Shown one piece after another: positions 41,023 through 49,087 of a stretch of DNA of 64,000 nucleotides. The notes beneath the pieces are model-generated. The model made no database searches, was not told the DNA's origin, and was given only the letters and a program-made list of their open reading frames with translations. The DNA comes from Lysobacter sp. Its GTDB lineage: Bacteria; Pseudomonadota; Gammaproteobacteria; Xanthomonadales; Xanthomonadaceae. Every line of letters begins with the position of its first letter. Position 1 is the stretch's first letter. A program made the position numbers and the translations under genes. The DNA lies in the NCBI GenBank assembly GCA_027306995.1, contig DAHUXS010000011.1, forward strand, positions 149,045 to 213,044, read 5' to 3'.

Positions 41023-41318
41023 GCGACGGCTTCACTGCGCTGTACATCTTCATGCTGGCGGCGATCGCCGGCCACGTGATCATCTCCCGCGTGCCGGTGA
41101 TCCTGCACACGCCGCTGATGTCGGGTTCCAACTTCATCCACGGCATCGTCCTGATCGGCGCAATGGTGGTGCTGGGCATGGCGGAAACGCCGACCGAGAA
41201 AGTGCTGGGCTTCATCGCCGTGGTGCTGGGTGCGGGCAATGCCGCCGGTGGTTACGTCGTCACCGAACGCATGCTCGAGATGTTCAAGAGTTCGAAGAAG
41301 CCCGGGGGCGGCGCATGA
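41019..41318 (+). CDS. pntAB: NAD(P) transhydrogenase alpha subunit 2, membrane part
   Basis: A 99-residue membrane protein with three helices, forming the first part of domain II of the proton channel. LYIFMLAAIAGHVIIS, a central PLMSGSNFIHGIVLIGA and AVVLGAGNAAGGYVV are typical, including the conserved SGSN-IHG loop. It overlaps both neighbours by ATGA, so all three subunits are translationally coupled. Confidence 0.95.
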   Translation: MSDGFTALYIFMLAAIAGHVIISRVPVILHTPLMSGSNFIHGIVLIGAMVVLGMAETPTEKVLGFIAVVLGAGNAAGGYVVTERMLEMFKSSKKPGGGA

Positions 41319-42715
41319 GCGGCTTCAACATGCAGACGCTGGTCGCGTTGAGCTACTTCGTCGCGGCGACGCTGTTCCTGCTTGGCCTGCAGCGCATGGC
41401 CAGTCCCAAGACCGCGCGCAGCGGCATCCAGTGGGCGGGCGTGGGCATGGTGCTGGCGACGATTGCGACGTTCGCGTTGCCGAACCTGCACAACATCGGA
41501 CTGATCCTCGTCGCCGTCATCGTCGGCGTGGTGCCGACCTGGCTGTGGGGCAAGAAGGTGGCGATCACCGACATGCCGCAGATGGTCGCGCTGTTCAATG
41601 GCATGGGCGGCGGTTCGGCGGCGGCGATCGGCGCGGTGGAGTTGTGGAAGGCGTCATCGGGTGGCGAGCATCCTTCCGAATTCGCATTGGCGCTGGCTGG
41701 CATCGGTTCGCTGATCGGTGCGGTCTCGCTGACCGGTTCGATCATCGCCTGGGCCAAGCTCGACGGCCGCATGGACAAGCGCTACACCTTCCCCGGCCAG
41801 CAATGGTTCAACGCGGCGGTCGCGGTTGCCGCGATCATTTGCGGCGCGATGGCGGTACACACGCTGGCGATGCCGTGGATCGTCGCCTTCTTCCTGCTCG
41901 CGCTCGGCCTCGGCAAGCTGATGACGCTGCCGATCGGCGGCGCCGACATGCCGGTGGTGATTTCGCTCTACAACGCCTTCACCGGTTTGGCGGTGGCGTT
42001 CGAAGGCTACGTCCTCGGCAATCCGGCGCTGATCATCGCCGGCACCATGGTCGGCGCGGCCGGCATGCTGCTGACGCGTCTGATGGCCAAGGCGATGAAC
42101 CGCAGCATCAAGAACGTGCTGTTCTCCAACTTCGGCGGTGGTGGCGCGAGCGCGCAGGAAATCAGCGGTTCGCAGAAACCGATCGAGGCCGCCGATGTCG
42201 CTGCGTTGATGGCCTATGCCGAACGCGTGGTGATCGTGCCCGGCTACGGCATGGCGGTGGCGCAGGCCCAGCACAAGATCTGGGAACTGACGCAGCGCCT
42301 GGCCGCCCGCGGGGTGAAGGTGAAGTTCGCCATCCATCCGGTCGCCGGGCGCATGCCGGGCCACATGAACGTATTGCTGGCGGAAGCGGGCGTGCCCTAC
42401 GACCTGATCGCCGACATGGACGACATCAATCCCGAATTCCCCAACACCGATGTCGCGCTGGTGATCGGGGCCAACGACGTGGTTAACCCGGTCGCCAAGA
42501 CCGATCCGGCCTCGCCGATCTACGGCATGCCGATCCTCGATGTCGTCAACGCCAAGAACGTGGTGGTGATCAAGCGCGGCAAGGGCACCGGGTTCGCCGG
42601 CATCGAGAACGCGCTGTTCTACACCGACAACACCCGCATGCTCTACGGCGACGGCGCGGAAATGGCCAATGCGCTGGTGAGCGAACTCAAGGCGCTGGAT
42701 GGCGGCGGCCACTGA
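41315..42715 (+). CDS. pntB: NAD(P) transhydrogenase beta subunit
   Basis: A 466-residue subunit. The N-terminal half has about eight or nine membrane helices completing the proton channel (domain II), with HNIGLILVAVIVGVVPTW and MPQMVALFNGMGGGSAA. The C-terminal half is the NADP(H)-binding domain III, with VIVPGYGMAVAQAQH, FAIHPVAGRMPGHMNVLLAE and VIGANDVVNP, of which GYGMAVAQAQH and GANDVVNP are diagnostic. The complex would supply NADPH for reductive defence and biosynthesis. It begins at the ATG overlapping the pntAB stop. Confidence 0.96.
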   Translation: MSGFNMQTLVALSYFVAATLFLLGLQRMASPKTARSGIQWAGVGMVLATIATFALPNLHNIGLILVAVIVGVVPTWLWGKKVAITDMPQMVALFNGMGGGSAAAIGAVELWKASSGGEHPSEFALALAGIGSLIGAVSLTGSIIAWAKLDGRMDKRYTFPGQQWFNAAVAVAAIICGAMAVHTLAMPWIVAFFLLALGLGKLMTLPIGGADMPVVISLYNAFTGLAVAFEGYVLGNPALIIAGTMVGAAGMLLTRLMAKAMNRSIKNVLFSNFGGGGASAQEISGSQKPIEAADVAALMAYAERVVIVPGYGMAVAQAQHKIWELTQRLAARGVKVKFAIHPVAGRMPGHMNVLLAEAGVPYDLIADMDDINPEFPNTDVALVIGANDVVNPVAKTDPASPIYGMPILDVVNAKNVVVIKRGKGTGFAGIENALFYTDNTRMLYGDGAEMANALVSELKALDGGGH

Positions 42716-42725
42716 GTCCGCGATC

Positions 42726-42742
42726 AAAATGGACTAAAATGG
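42726..42742. promoter_or_regulatory. Tandem AAAATGG direct repeat upstream of sufT
   Basis: Two AAAATGG copies start exactly 10 bases apart (42726 and 42736), one helical turn. They lie about 30 bases before the sufT start in an otherwise GC-rich gap. Within it GACTAAAATGGTA matches 11 of 13 positions of the IscR type-1 core GACTRWWWYAGTC, but the outer half-sites match poorly. TAAAAT at 42735-42740 could be a -10 box. An Rrf2-type or other operator is possible and unproven. Confidence 0.35.
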
Positions 42743-42770
42743 TACGGATTCAAGGATCCGTGCCCCAGCC

Positions 42771-43331
42771 GTGATGTACTCCCGCAACAGCGAACCCGTG
42801 CGCTTCGAGCGCGATTGTCCGGTGGTGATGGTGCCCTCGGGCGAAGCCGTGAGCCTGCCTGCCGGCAGCATCGGCTACATCACCCAGTCCCTCGGCGGCA
42901 GCTGGACCGTGTTCGTCGAAGGCAATCTGTTCCGCGTTGCCGGCAAGGACGGCGACGCCATCGGCAAGGAACCGCCCGCGCCGATCGAGCTTCCGGAAGG
43001 CGCCGGCGACGAAGATGTCGAGAAGCTGGTGTGGCAGCAGTTGCGTACCTGCTTCGATCCCGAGATCCCGATCAATATCGTCGAATTGGGTCTGGTCTAT
43101 ACGGCGGACGTGAAGGCCGATCCGGAGCATCCGGGCCAGCGCCGCGTCGATGTCGAGCTGACGTTGACCGCGCCAGGTTGCGGCATGGGCGAGATCCTGG
43201 TCGACGACGTGCGCAGCAAGCTCGAAATGATTCCCACCGTCGCCGAAGCCGACGTCGAACTGGTGTTCGATCCACCGTGGAATCGCAACATGATGAGCGA
43301 TGCGGCGCGTCTCGAAACCGGAATGTTCTGA
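42771..43331 (+). CDS. sufT: Fe-S cluster maturation protein SufT (DUF59/MIP18 family)
   Basis: A 186-residue MIP18-family protein assisting iron-sulfur cluster assembly or transfer. The N-terminal part (about 1-70) has the extra SufT region with LPAGSIGYITQSLGG. The C-terminal DUF59 domain has DPEIPINIVELGLVY and the conserved APGCGMGEILVDD, containing the key cysteine. GTG (42771) and the directly following ATG (42774) are both possible starts. It follows pntB by 55 bases. SufT is usually next to sufBCDSE; here it stands apart. Confidence 0.92.
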   Translation: MMYSRNSEPVRFERDCPVVMVPSGEAVSLPAGSIGYITQSLGGSWTVFVEGNLFRVAGKDGDAIGKEPPAPIELPEGAGDEDVEKLVWQQLRTCFDPEIPINIVELGLVYTADVKADPEHPGQRRVDVELTLTAPGCGMGEILVDDVRSKLEMIPTVAEADVELVFDPPWNRNMMSDAARLETGMF

Positions 43332-43347
43332 GAACCGACTCGGGTCT

Positions 43348-44007
43348 CTAGACCAGCAGGTCTTCGTAAAACGCGCCGAATGGCCGGGTAGGGTGGGCGA
43401 TCTGGATTTCAAGGATCCACAGCCCCACGTCCGGACAGCGTTCGAAATCGCCGAGATCCCCCGCCTTGTAGATGGCATGGGGGAAATCCGAGACGCGATG
43501 TCCCTTGATGTCGAGATTGAGTCGCCAGCCGAGTGCTTTCGCGCGCTGTTCCGCGAACGCGTACAGCGCCGATCCCGATGCCCGGGTGGCTTCCCAGTGA
43601 CGCCTGACTTCGTCGAACAGCGTGCGGGCCGCCGATGCGCATGCCGCCATGTCGTCGTCATGGCCAACCGCATAGGTCGCGCCGGCATCGCCTTCGTGTC
43701 CGTTCCAGACGATGCCTAGATCGATGAAAAATAGGTCGTCTTCCTGCAGCACCGGATCGCCGTCGGAACGTTGCTTGAACGTTTTCAGGGTGTTTTCGCC
43801 GAAGCGGACGATCACCTGATGCCATATCCGATCGGCGCCGAGTTCCGCGATCACGTCCTTGCAATACGCGATCGCTTCCGATTCGCGCATGCCAGGTTCG
43901 ATATGCCTGGAAACCCGATCAACGACTTCCCAGGTTCTTTCCCGGGCCAGCTGCATCTGTTCCAGGACGTAGCTGCTTCCGACGGCCTGCTTGTTGCTCG
44001 TGCTCAT
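43348..44007 (-). CDS. M24-family metallopeptidase-like protein (small)
   Basis: A 219-residue pita-bread-fold protein related to methionine aminopeptidase and proline dipeptidase. All five dinuclear metal ligands are found in order: Asp96 (FIDLG), Asp107 (EGDAG), His170 (KGHRV), Glu200 (ILEIQ) and Glu215 (FYEDLL). The enzyme is therefore probably active, although it is shorter than typical aminopeptidases. The substrate is unknown. It is the last of six closely spaced minus-strand genes and converges on sufT. Confidence 0.85.
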   Translation of the reverse strand: MSTSNKQAVGSSYVLEQMQLARERTWEVVDRVSRHIEPGMRESEAIAYCKDVIAELGADRIWHQVIVRFGENTLKTFKQRSDGDPVLQEDDLFFIDLGIVWNGHEGDAGATYAVGHDDDMAACASAARTLFDEVRRHWEATRASGSALYAFAEQRAKALGWRLNLDIKGHRVSDFPHAIYKAGDLGDFERCPDVGLWILEIQIAHPTRPFGAFYEDLLV

Positions 44008-44018
44008 TCGCTTTTCGA

Positions 44019-44363
44019 TTATTTCTTCAGCACTGCGGCCAGCACGACTGCGTTGTTGTGCGCTTCGTCGCGCGAGGCGTAGAGCAGCGTCGTGCGTTCC
44101 TTGCGGACCAGTGCCTTCAATTCCGCCAGTGCGGGATTGCCGTCCAGTTCCTTCTCGTAGGCCGAGACGAATTCTTCCCAGCGTTCCGGATGGCCATGGA
44201 ATTCATGGCGCAGGGCGTCGCTGGGGGAAACGCTCTTCGCCCAGAGATCGACAGCCGCTTTTTCCTTCGTCAGCCCGCGCGGCCACAGTCGATCGACCAG
44301 GATCCGCTTGCCGTCATCGCTGGCGGGCACGTCGTAAACCCGCTTGAGCCGCGGGGCGGGCAT
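44019..44363 (-). CDS. DUF488 family protein (YeaO-like)
   Basis: A 114-residue protein with the DUF488 hallmarks RVYDVPASDDGKRILVDRLWPRG (diagnostic core VDRLWPRGL), a central FHGHPERW and a C-terminal LLYASRDEAHNNAVVL. No biochemical function is established for the family. It sits 11 bases before the M24 gene and three bases after the asparaginase-like gene, on the same strand. Confidence 0.9.
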   Translation of the reverse strand: MPAPRLKRVYDVPASDDGKRILVDRLWPRGLTKEKAAVDLWAKSVSPSDALRHEFHGHPERWEEFVSAYEKELDGNPALAELKALVRKERTTLLYASRDEAHNNAVVLAAVLKK

Positions 44364-44366
44364 GGC

Positions 44367-44855
44367 TCAGCCCGCTGCCTCGAAGCGGTTGGCTTCGACG
44401 TTCTTGCGCACCTTCGCCGGATCCCAGATGCGACCGTTCATGGCGATGTAGACGCCCGGCGGCAGCGATTGCACTGCACCGACCGCGCAGCCGATGTTGA
44501 ACTCGGCGTCGGAACCTTCGAAGCGCGCTGGATTCAGCGCGCCGGTCAGCACGATGGTCTTGTCGGAGATCGTGCGCAGGACCTTGGCGGTCTCGACCAT
44601 GCTGTCGGTGCCGTGGGTCACGAGCACGCAGCGCTCGGCCTGGGCGGCGATGGTGGCACGCATCAACTCGCGATCGCTGTTGTCGATGAACAGCGAATCC
44701 TTGCGCAGCAGCGGAATCACGTGGAAGCGGAAGGCCACGCCGAGCGCGGTGAGGATGCGGCCGATCTGCGGATCGCCGACCTGGTAGTCCGATTTCGCAT
44801 CGAAATAGATCTTGTCGATGGTGCCGCCGGTGGTGACGATCAGCAGGTCGTCCAT
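44367..44855 (-). CDS. Asparaginase-like protein consisting of the N-terminal domain only
   Basis: A 162-residue protein that aligns with only the N-terminal half of type I/II L-asparaginase (about 330 residues). The nucleophile motif TTGGTIDK (Thr8/Thr9 and Thr12) and the second motif VLVTHGTDS (Thr83-Asp84) are intact. ALNPARFEGSDAEFN follows where the catalytic Lys is often found. The C-terminal dimer domain is absent and the next gene does not supply it. Whether it hydrolyses asparagine is uncertain. It is packed tightly with DUF488 (three bases) and the secreted protein (one base). Confidence 0.85.
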   Translation of the reverse strand: MDDLLIVTTGGTIDKIYFDAKSDYQVGDPQIGRILTALGVAFRFHVIPLLRKDSLFIDNSDRELMRATIAAQAERCVLVTHGTDSMVETAKVLRTISDKTIVLTGALNPARFEGSDAEFNIGCAVGAVQSLPPGVYIAMNGRIWDPAKVRKNVEANRFEAAG

Positions 44856-44856
44856 C

Positions 44857-45183
44857 TTATTTGCCCTGCATTTCGCTGGCGCACATCAAAGCGGCGGGTC
44901 CCGCGAGTTTCGCCAATTCTTCCTGCGCGCCCGGTTCCTTGCGCATCATTTTCAAACCGGCTTCGCTGACGCGGATGAGGCTGGCCTGGTCGGTGATCAA
45001 CCGGTTCGAGACGCAGCTGCAATACATCTGGACCTTCGCGGCGGGAAGTTGCGGACTCTTTTCCTGCGCGGTCTTGACGCAGTTGGCGGTCATCGCCGCG
45101 CGGCTCTGGTTCAGCAGATCGTCCTGCGCGTGCAGTGCCAGCGGGAACGAGGCGATCGCGGCGACGAGTACGAGGTTGCGCAT
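44857..45183 (-). CDS. Small secreted Cys-containing hypothetical protein
   Basis: A 108-residue protein with a signal peptide (VLVAAIASFPLALHA, cut before QDDLL). The mature part is mostly helical with four cysteines, one in TANCVK, the pair MYCSCVS and one in LMCASE. The CSC pair resembles short periplasmic proteins of unknown role found in related genomes. It lies one base upstream of the asparaginase-like gene and 30 bases after DUF2069, within the wrbA series. Confidence 0.78.
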   Translation of the reverse strand: MRNLVLVAAIASFPLALHAQDDLLNQSRAAMTANCVKTAQEKSPQLPAAKVQMYCSCVSNRLITDQASLIRVSEAGLKMMRKEPGAQEELAKLAGPAALMCASEMQGK

Positions 45184-45213
45184 TGAATGGATTCCGGCGG
45201 CGTGGCGGCCAGT

Positions 45214-45552
45214 TTAAACCTTTGGCGCGGCCCGTCGTTGGGCAAAACGTGCGCGCATGCCGGGCAGACTGGCGGCGAGGATCACCACCACGGCCAGCAC
45301 GATTTCCGCGCATGCCTGCAGGCGTTCCGGCGGACGCGTCCACGCCACCATCACCCCGTGCGAAAACCACAAGAGCGCGAGCACGCCCGACCAGAATCCG
45401 GCGGTACGTCGGCGCATCCAAACGCCGAGTGCGCACAACGCGGGCGGTATCGTGAACACGATGCGCGCCAGGGGCTCATGCCAGAACCAGGCGAGATCGA
45501 GCATGGTCAGCAGCACCAGTGCCGCGAACAGGATCCGGCGTGCGGGCGTCAT
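45214..45552 (-). CDS. DUF2069 membrane protein
   Basis: A 112-residue protein with about four membrane helices. It begins ILFAALVLLTMLDLAWFWHEP and ends with a basic cytoplasmic tail. The family motif runs through IVFTIPPALCALGVW and ALLWFSHGVMVAW. The function is unknown. It overlaps wrbA by four bases (ATGA at 45549-45552), its normal partner in Xanthomonadales. Confidence 0.87.
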   Translation of the reverse strand: MTPARRILFAALVLLTMLDLAWFWHEPLARIVFTIPPALCALGVWMRRRTAGFWSGVLALLWFSHGVMVAWTRPPERLQACAEIVLAVVVILAASLPGMRARFAQRRAAPKV

Positions 45553-46157
45553 GACGTGTGCGTGCCGGAGGAGAGCAGGGCGGCGATGGTGGCGATGCGC
45601 TTGCCGAGCGCGCGCGCGAGTTGGGTCTCGTCATCGCTGAGTTCGGCGTTGTCCTGCGGCCCGGAAACATGGCTGGCGCCATAGGGCGTACCGCCGGTGC
45701 GCGTCGTGCTCAGGCGCGTTTCGGTGAAAGGGATGCCGACGATGACGCAGCCGTGGTGCAGCAGCGGGACCTGCATGCCGAGCAGCGTCGATTCCTGGCC
45801 GCCGTGCATCGTCGCGGTCGAGGTGAACACACAGGCCGGCTTGCCGACCAGGGTGCCGCTGGCCCATTGCGCGCCGAGGCCGTCGAAGAAGTGCTTCATC
45901 GGTGCGGCCATGCTGCCGAAGCGGGTCGGGCTGCCGATGGCGTAACCGATGCATTCGTCGAGATCGCGGGCCTCGAGATAGGGCGCGCCTTCCTCGGGAA
46001 CGGGCGGCAGCACCTGCTGTGTCTGCGGCGCGACCGGCGGCACCGTGCGCAGGCGCGCGGCCATGCCGGGAACTTCGCCGATGCCGCGCGCGACCTGGCG
46101 GGCCAGCCCCGCGACCGATCCGCCGCGGCTGTAATAGAGGACGAGAATCTCTTTCAT
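45549..46157 (-). CDS. wrbA: NAD(P)H:quinone oxidoreductase WrbA
   Basis: A 202-residue flavodoxin-fold protein that reduces quinones by two electrons and so avoids semiquinone radicals. The FMN phosphate loop is YYSRGGSVAGLA at the N-terminus. The isoalloxazine loops are GSPTRFGSMAAPMKHF and FTSTATMHGGQES, and GGTPYGASHVSG follows. It heads the minus-strand series wrbA-DUF2069-secreted protein-asparaginase-DUF488-M24. It is divergent from yihY, with about 50 bases between starts. Confidence 0.95.
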   Translation of the reverse strand: MKEILVLYYSRGGSVAGLARQVARGIGEVPGMAARLRTVPPVAPQTQQVLPPVPEEGAPYLEARDLDECIGYAIGSPTRFGSMAAPMKHFFDGLGAQWASGTLVGKPACVFTSTATMHGGQESTLLGMQVPLLHHGCVIVGIPFTETRLSTTRTGGTPYGASHVSGPQDNAELSDDETQLARALGKRIATIAALLSSGTHTS

Positions 46158-46208
46158 CCGGACAGTGTACGTGGCCGGCTTGACGGCCGACCGGCTATCT
46201 TGTGCGCC

Positions 46209-47489
46209 ATGCCCCGGATCCCCGACCAGATCGTGTCCCGCCTGTTGCAGCTCCGCGACCCGGTGCGGCGCGCGGTCTTCATGCGTTTCCTTGGCCGCCG
46301 TTTCTGGGATGACAACCTATTCCAGTCGGCGGGCTCGCTGGCCTATACCACCGTGTTCGCGCTGGTGCCGCTGGCGACGGTGGTGTTCGGGATGCTGGCG
46401 GCGTTCCCGGTGTATGCGGATCTGCGCGGCCAGCTCACCGACTACGTCTTCGCCAATTTCGTGCCGAGCGCGGCGAGCCAGGTGCAGCACTACATCAGCG
46501 AGTACTCGCTCAATGCCAGCCAGCTCACCGCCGCCGGCATCATCGCGCTGGTGTTGTCGCTGTTGATCACCTTGACCAGCGTGGAGTCGATCTTCAACCG
46601 CATCTGGCGGGTGCCGGTGGCGCGTCCGCGTTTCGCGCGCTTCCTCGTGTACTGGACGGTGCTCACACTTGGCACCCTGATCGCGGTCGCCAGCATGTCG
46701 CTGTCGGCCAAGCTGTTCGCGATGAGCGTGTTCGCATCCGAACCGGGACGCGTGCTCGAAACCTTCATGCTGCGGATGGCGCCATCGTCGATCGAGTTGG
46801 TCGCGTTCCTGCTGCTGTATCGCGTGGTGCCGCATCGCACCGTGCAGTGGCGACATGCGTTCGCCGGCGCGCTGCTGGCGACGGTGGTGTTCGAATTCGT
46901 CAAATGGGGCATGGGCATCTATCTCGGCACGTTCCGCAGCTATGAAAAGCTGTACGGCACGGTCGCCTTCATCCCTATCTTCCTGTTGTGGATCTACCTG
47001 AGCTGGGTCGCGGTGCTGCTGGGCGCGTCGTTTGCGTCGAGCCTGTCGGCATTCCGTTACCAGCCGGCGACATTGCGCCTGCCGGAAGGCTGCGAAATCT
47101 ACGGACTGCTGCGCATGCTCGGGCGGTTCCAGATCGCGCGCGGCCAGGGCCACGGCTTGCACGCCGACGAACTGCGTGAACTCGACCCGATCCTCACCGA
47201 TTCGCTGGTGCAGGAGATGCTGTCGAAGTTGAGTGAAGCCGGCATCGTCAAGCGCGCCGAAACCGGCGAATGGCTGCTGTCGCGCGATCTTGCCGACGTC
47301 AGCCTCAGCGAGCTCTATGTCATCGCGCAACTGCGCATCCCGGTCGAGGAGACGATGCTGCCGATGCGCGATGATGTGCTGGGCAGCGACGTGATGCGCG
47401 TGATCGACGAATTGCGCATGCCGTTGCGCGAAGCGATGAAACGCAAGGTCGCCACCATCTATTCCGAACCCGGAAACGAACCGCAATGA
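46209..47489 (+). CDS. YihY/BrkB-family inner-membrane protein
   Basis: A 426-residue protein. The first 290 residues hold six membrane helices of the YihY/UPF0761 type, including DNLFQSAGSLAYTTVFALVP near the first helix and LYGTVAFIPIFLLWIYLSW later; QSAGSLAYTT and IPIFLLWIYLSW are diagnostic. The last 120 residues form a soluble, probably winged-helix tail. The family was once misnamed ribonuclease BN; its role is unknown. It starts at the ATG at 46209, and the frame upstream overlaps wrbA. The stop overlaps the next gene by ATGA. Confidence 0.92.
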   Translation: MPRIPDQIVSRLLQLRDPVRRAVFMRFLGRRFWDDNLFQSAGSLAYTTVFALVPLATVVFGMLAAFPVYADLRGQLTDYVFANFVPSAASQVQHYISEYSLNASQLTAAGIIALVLSLLITLTSVESIFNRIWRVPVARPRFARFLVYWTVLTLGTLIAVASMSLSAKLFAMSVFASEPGRVLETFMLRMAPSSIELVAFLLLYRVVPHRTVQWRHAFAGALLATVVFEFVKWGMGIYLGTFRSYEKLYGTVAFIPIFLLWIYLSWVAVLLGASFASSLSAFRYQPATLRLPEGCEIYGLLRMLGRFQIARGQGHGLHADELRELDPILTDSLVQEMLSKLSEAGIVKRAETGEWLLSRDLADVSLSELYVIAQLRIPVEETMLPMRDDVLGSDVMRVIDELRMPLREAMKRKVATIYSEPGNEPQ

Positions 47490-48076
47490 ACACGATGAAC
47501 CGTTCCCTCCGTTTGTCCGCGCTCGCCGTCGTGCTGGTGCTGGCCGCATGCAAACCGCATCCGGAACAGCCGCAGGCGGCGTCGCCTGCCGCCAAGCCCG
47601 CGCCAGCGCAGCCCGCGACTCCAACGCCGTCGCCTGCTGCGGGGCTCGCCGATGTCGGTGCGCAGCCGAAGCTCCGCCTCCCCACCGTCGATGGCAAGAC
47701 CTTCGATCTCGCCGAGCAGCGAGGCCATTGGGTCGTGGTGAATTACTGGGCGACGTGGTGCGGCCCGTGCCTGCAGGAGATGCCGGATCTTTCGGCGCTG
47801 GCGGCGTTGCGCGAGTACATCAAGGTGGTCGGGATCGCCAACGACGACATCGCCCCGGCGGAGTTGCAGGCGTTCCTGCAGAAGCACCCGGTGGTGTATC
47901 CGATCGTGCAGGTCGATCCCGGATCGCCGCCTGCCGATTTCGGCGTGCCGCCGACGTTGCCGATCAGCTGGCTGATCGATCCGCAGGGCAAGGTGGTGAA
48001 GCGCTTCATGCGTCCGGTCAAGGCCGCCGACATTGAAGCGGCGATCGCGGCGGCAGGCGGCCCCGCGGCGAATTGA
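47486..48076 (+). CDS. TlpA-family thioredoxin-like lipoprotein
   Basis: A 196-residue predicted lipoprotein. The lipobox LAAC (Cys22) follows the hydrophobic LSALAVVLVLA. An Ala/Pro-rich linker (about 23-58) leads to a thioredoxin domain with the active site WCGPC (Cys92, Cys95). The domain is short and has the cis-Pro region VPPTLPISWLID. It is a periplasmic thiol reductant or disulfide carrier; TlpA-like proteins often serve cytochrome or copper-site assembly, but the partner here is unknown. It is coupled to yihY by a four-base overlap. Confidence 0.92.
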   Translation: MNTMNRSLRLSALAVVLVLAACKPHPEQPQAASPAAKPAPAQPATPTPSPAAGLADVGAQPKLRLPTVDGKTFDLAEQRGHWVVVNYWATWCGPCLQEMPDLSALAALREYIKVVGIANDDIAPAELQAFLQKHPVVYPIVQVDPGSPPADFGVPPTLPISWLIDPQGKVVKRFMRPVKAADIEAAIAAAGGPAAN

Positions 48077-48079
48077 CGG

Positions 48080-48988
48080 TCAACGTTCCCACGGCGGCAC
48101 GTCGCCGAATTTCTCGCTGAGGAAATCGACGAAGGCGCGCACGCGCGGCGGGGTGGTACGCCGGTGTGGCGTGACCGCACTGATCGACGTGGCTGGAAAT
48201 TGGTAGTTCGGCAAGATCATTTGCATCCGGCCGGCGCGCAGGTCGTCGATGATGTGCCATACCGAAAATATCGCGATGCCCTGGCCAGCCAGTCCTGCGT
48301 CACGGATGAATTCGCCCAGGTCGCTCTCGAAACGCCCGCGTACCCGTACCGCCGTGTCGACGCCATCGGGGCCAGTGAAACGCCACAGGTCCTGTGGACC
48401 GTCACGGCCGAACAGCAATAGACAATTGTGATGCGCCAATTCCTGCGGGGTGCGGGGTTCGCCGTGTCGCGCAAGGTAGTCGGGCGATGCGCAGACCACG
48501 CGCCGGTTCGATGCAATCCGGCGCGCGACCAGGCTGGAGTCTTCCAGTGCGCCGATGCGGATCGCAAGATCGTAGCCTTCGTTGACCAGATCGACCCGCA
48601 GGTCGGTGAGGTGCATGCGCAAGCGCAGCTTCGGGTGCCGGGCCATGAATTCCGGCAACAGTGGCGACACGTACTGGCGCCCGAATGTCGCCGATAGCGT
48701 GACCTGCAAGGTGCCGGATACTTCCATCGCGCTTTCGCGCAGGTTGGCGCCAAGCGATTCGAGTTCCTCGACCAGCGGCCGTCCCTGCTGCGCCAATGCC
48801 AGGCCTTCCGGAGTGGGCTGCAAGCGACGCGTGGTGCGATGGAACAGGCGCACGCCCAGCTCGGTTTCCAGTCGTTTCAGTCGTTGGCTGGCGACTGCCA
48901 CCGAAATATCGAGGTGGCGCGCTGCAGCGCTGATCGAGCCGGTGTCGAGGATGCGGAGGAACAGGGCGATGTCGTCGAGGCGGTTCAT
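48080..48988 (-). CDS. LysR-family transcriptional regulator
   Basis: A 302-residue LysR protein. The helix-turn-helix lies at about 17-40 (GSISAAARHLDISVAVASQRLKRLE, diagnostic part AAARHLDIS). A CrgA/AaeR-like effector domain follows, with GTLQVTLSATFGRQYVSP. It is divergent from an MFS exporter and an aldo-keto reductase gene, which are its likely targets. A perfect palindrome lies five bases before its own start (48993-49011). The effector is unknown. Confidence 0.92.
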   Translation of the reverse strand: MNRLDDIALFLRILDTGSISAAARHLDISVAVASQRLKRLETELGVRLFHRTTRRLQPTPEGLALAQQGRPLVEELESLGANLRESAMEVSGTLQVTLSATFGRQYVSPLLPEFMARHPKLRLRMHLTDLRVDLVNEGYDLAIRIGALEDSSLVARRIASNRRVVCASPDYLARHGEPRTPQELAHHNCLLLFGRDGPQDLWRFTGPDGVDTAVRVRGRFESDLGEFIRDAGLAGQGIAIFSVWHIIDDLRAGRMQMILPNYQFPATSISAVTPHRRTTPPRVRAFVDFLSEKFGDVPPWER

Positions 48989-48992
48989 CTAT

Positions 48993-49011
48993 TTTCAATA
49001 AAAAATTGAAA
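48993..49011. promoter_or_regulatory. Palindrome TTTCAAT-N5-ATTGAAA, candidate LysR operator
   Basis: A perfect 7+7 inverted repeat with an all-A spacer lies in the AT-rich 99-base gap between the LysR gene and the MFS gene. It sits directly upstream of the LysR ATG. The size and dyad fit a LysR-type autoregulatory and divergent-activation site. Direct binding is an inference. Confidence 0.55.
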
Positions 49012-49087
49012 CTGAATCACTATATATCCTGTTTATTGGAAATATTGCGACATCCAGACTGGGCGTCCTCGATCAGGACCAGCGCAT

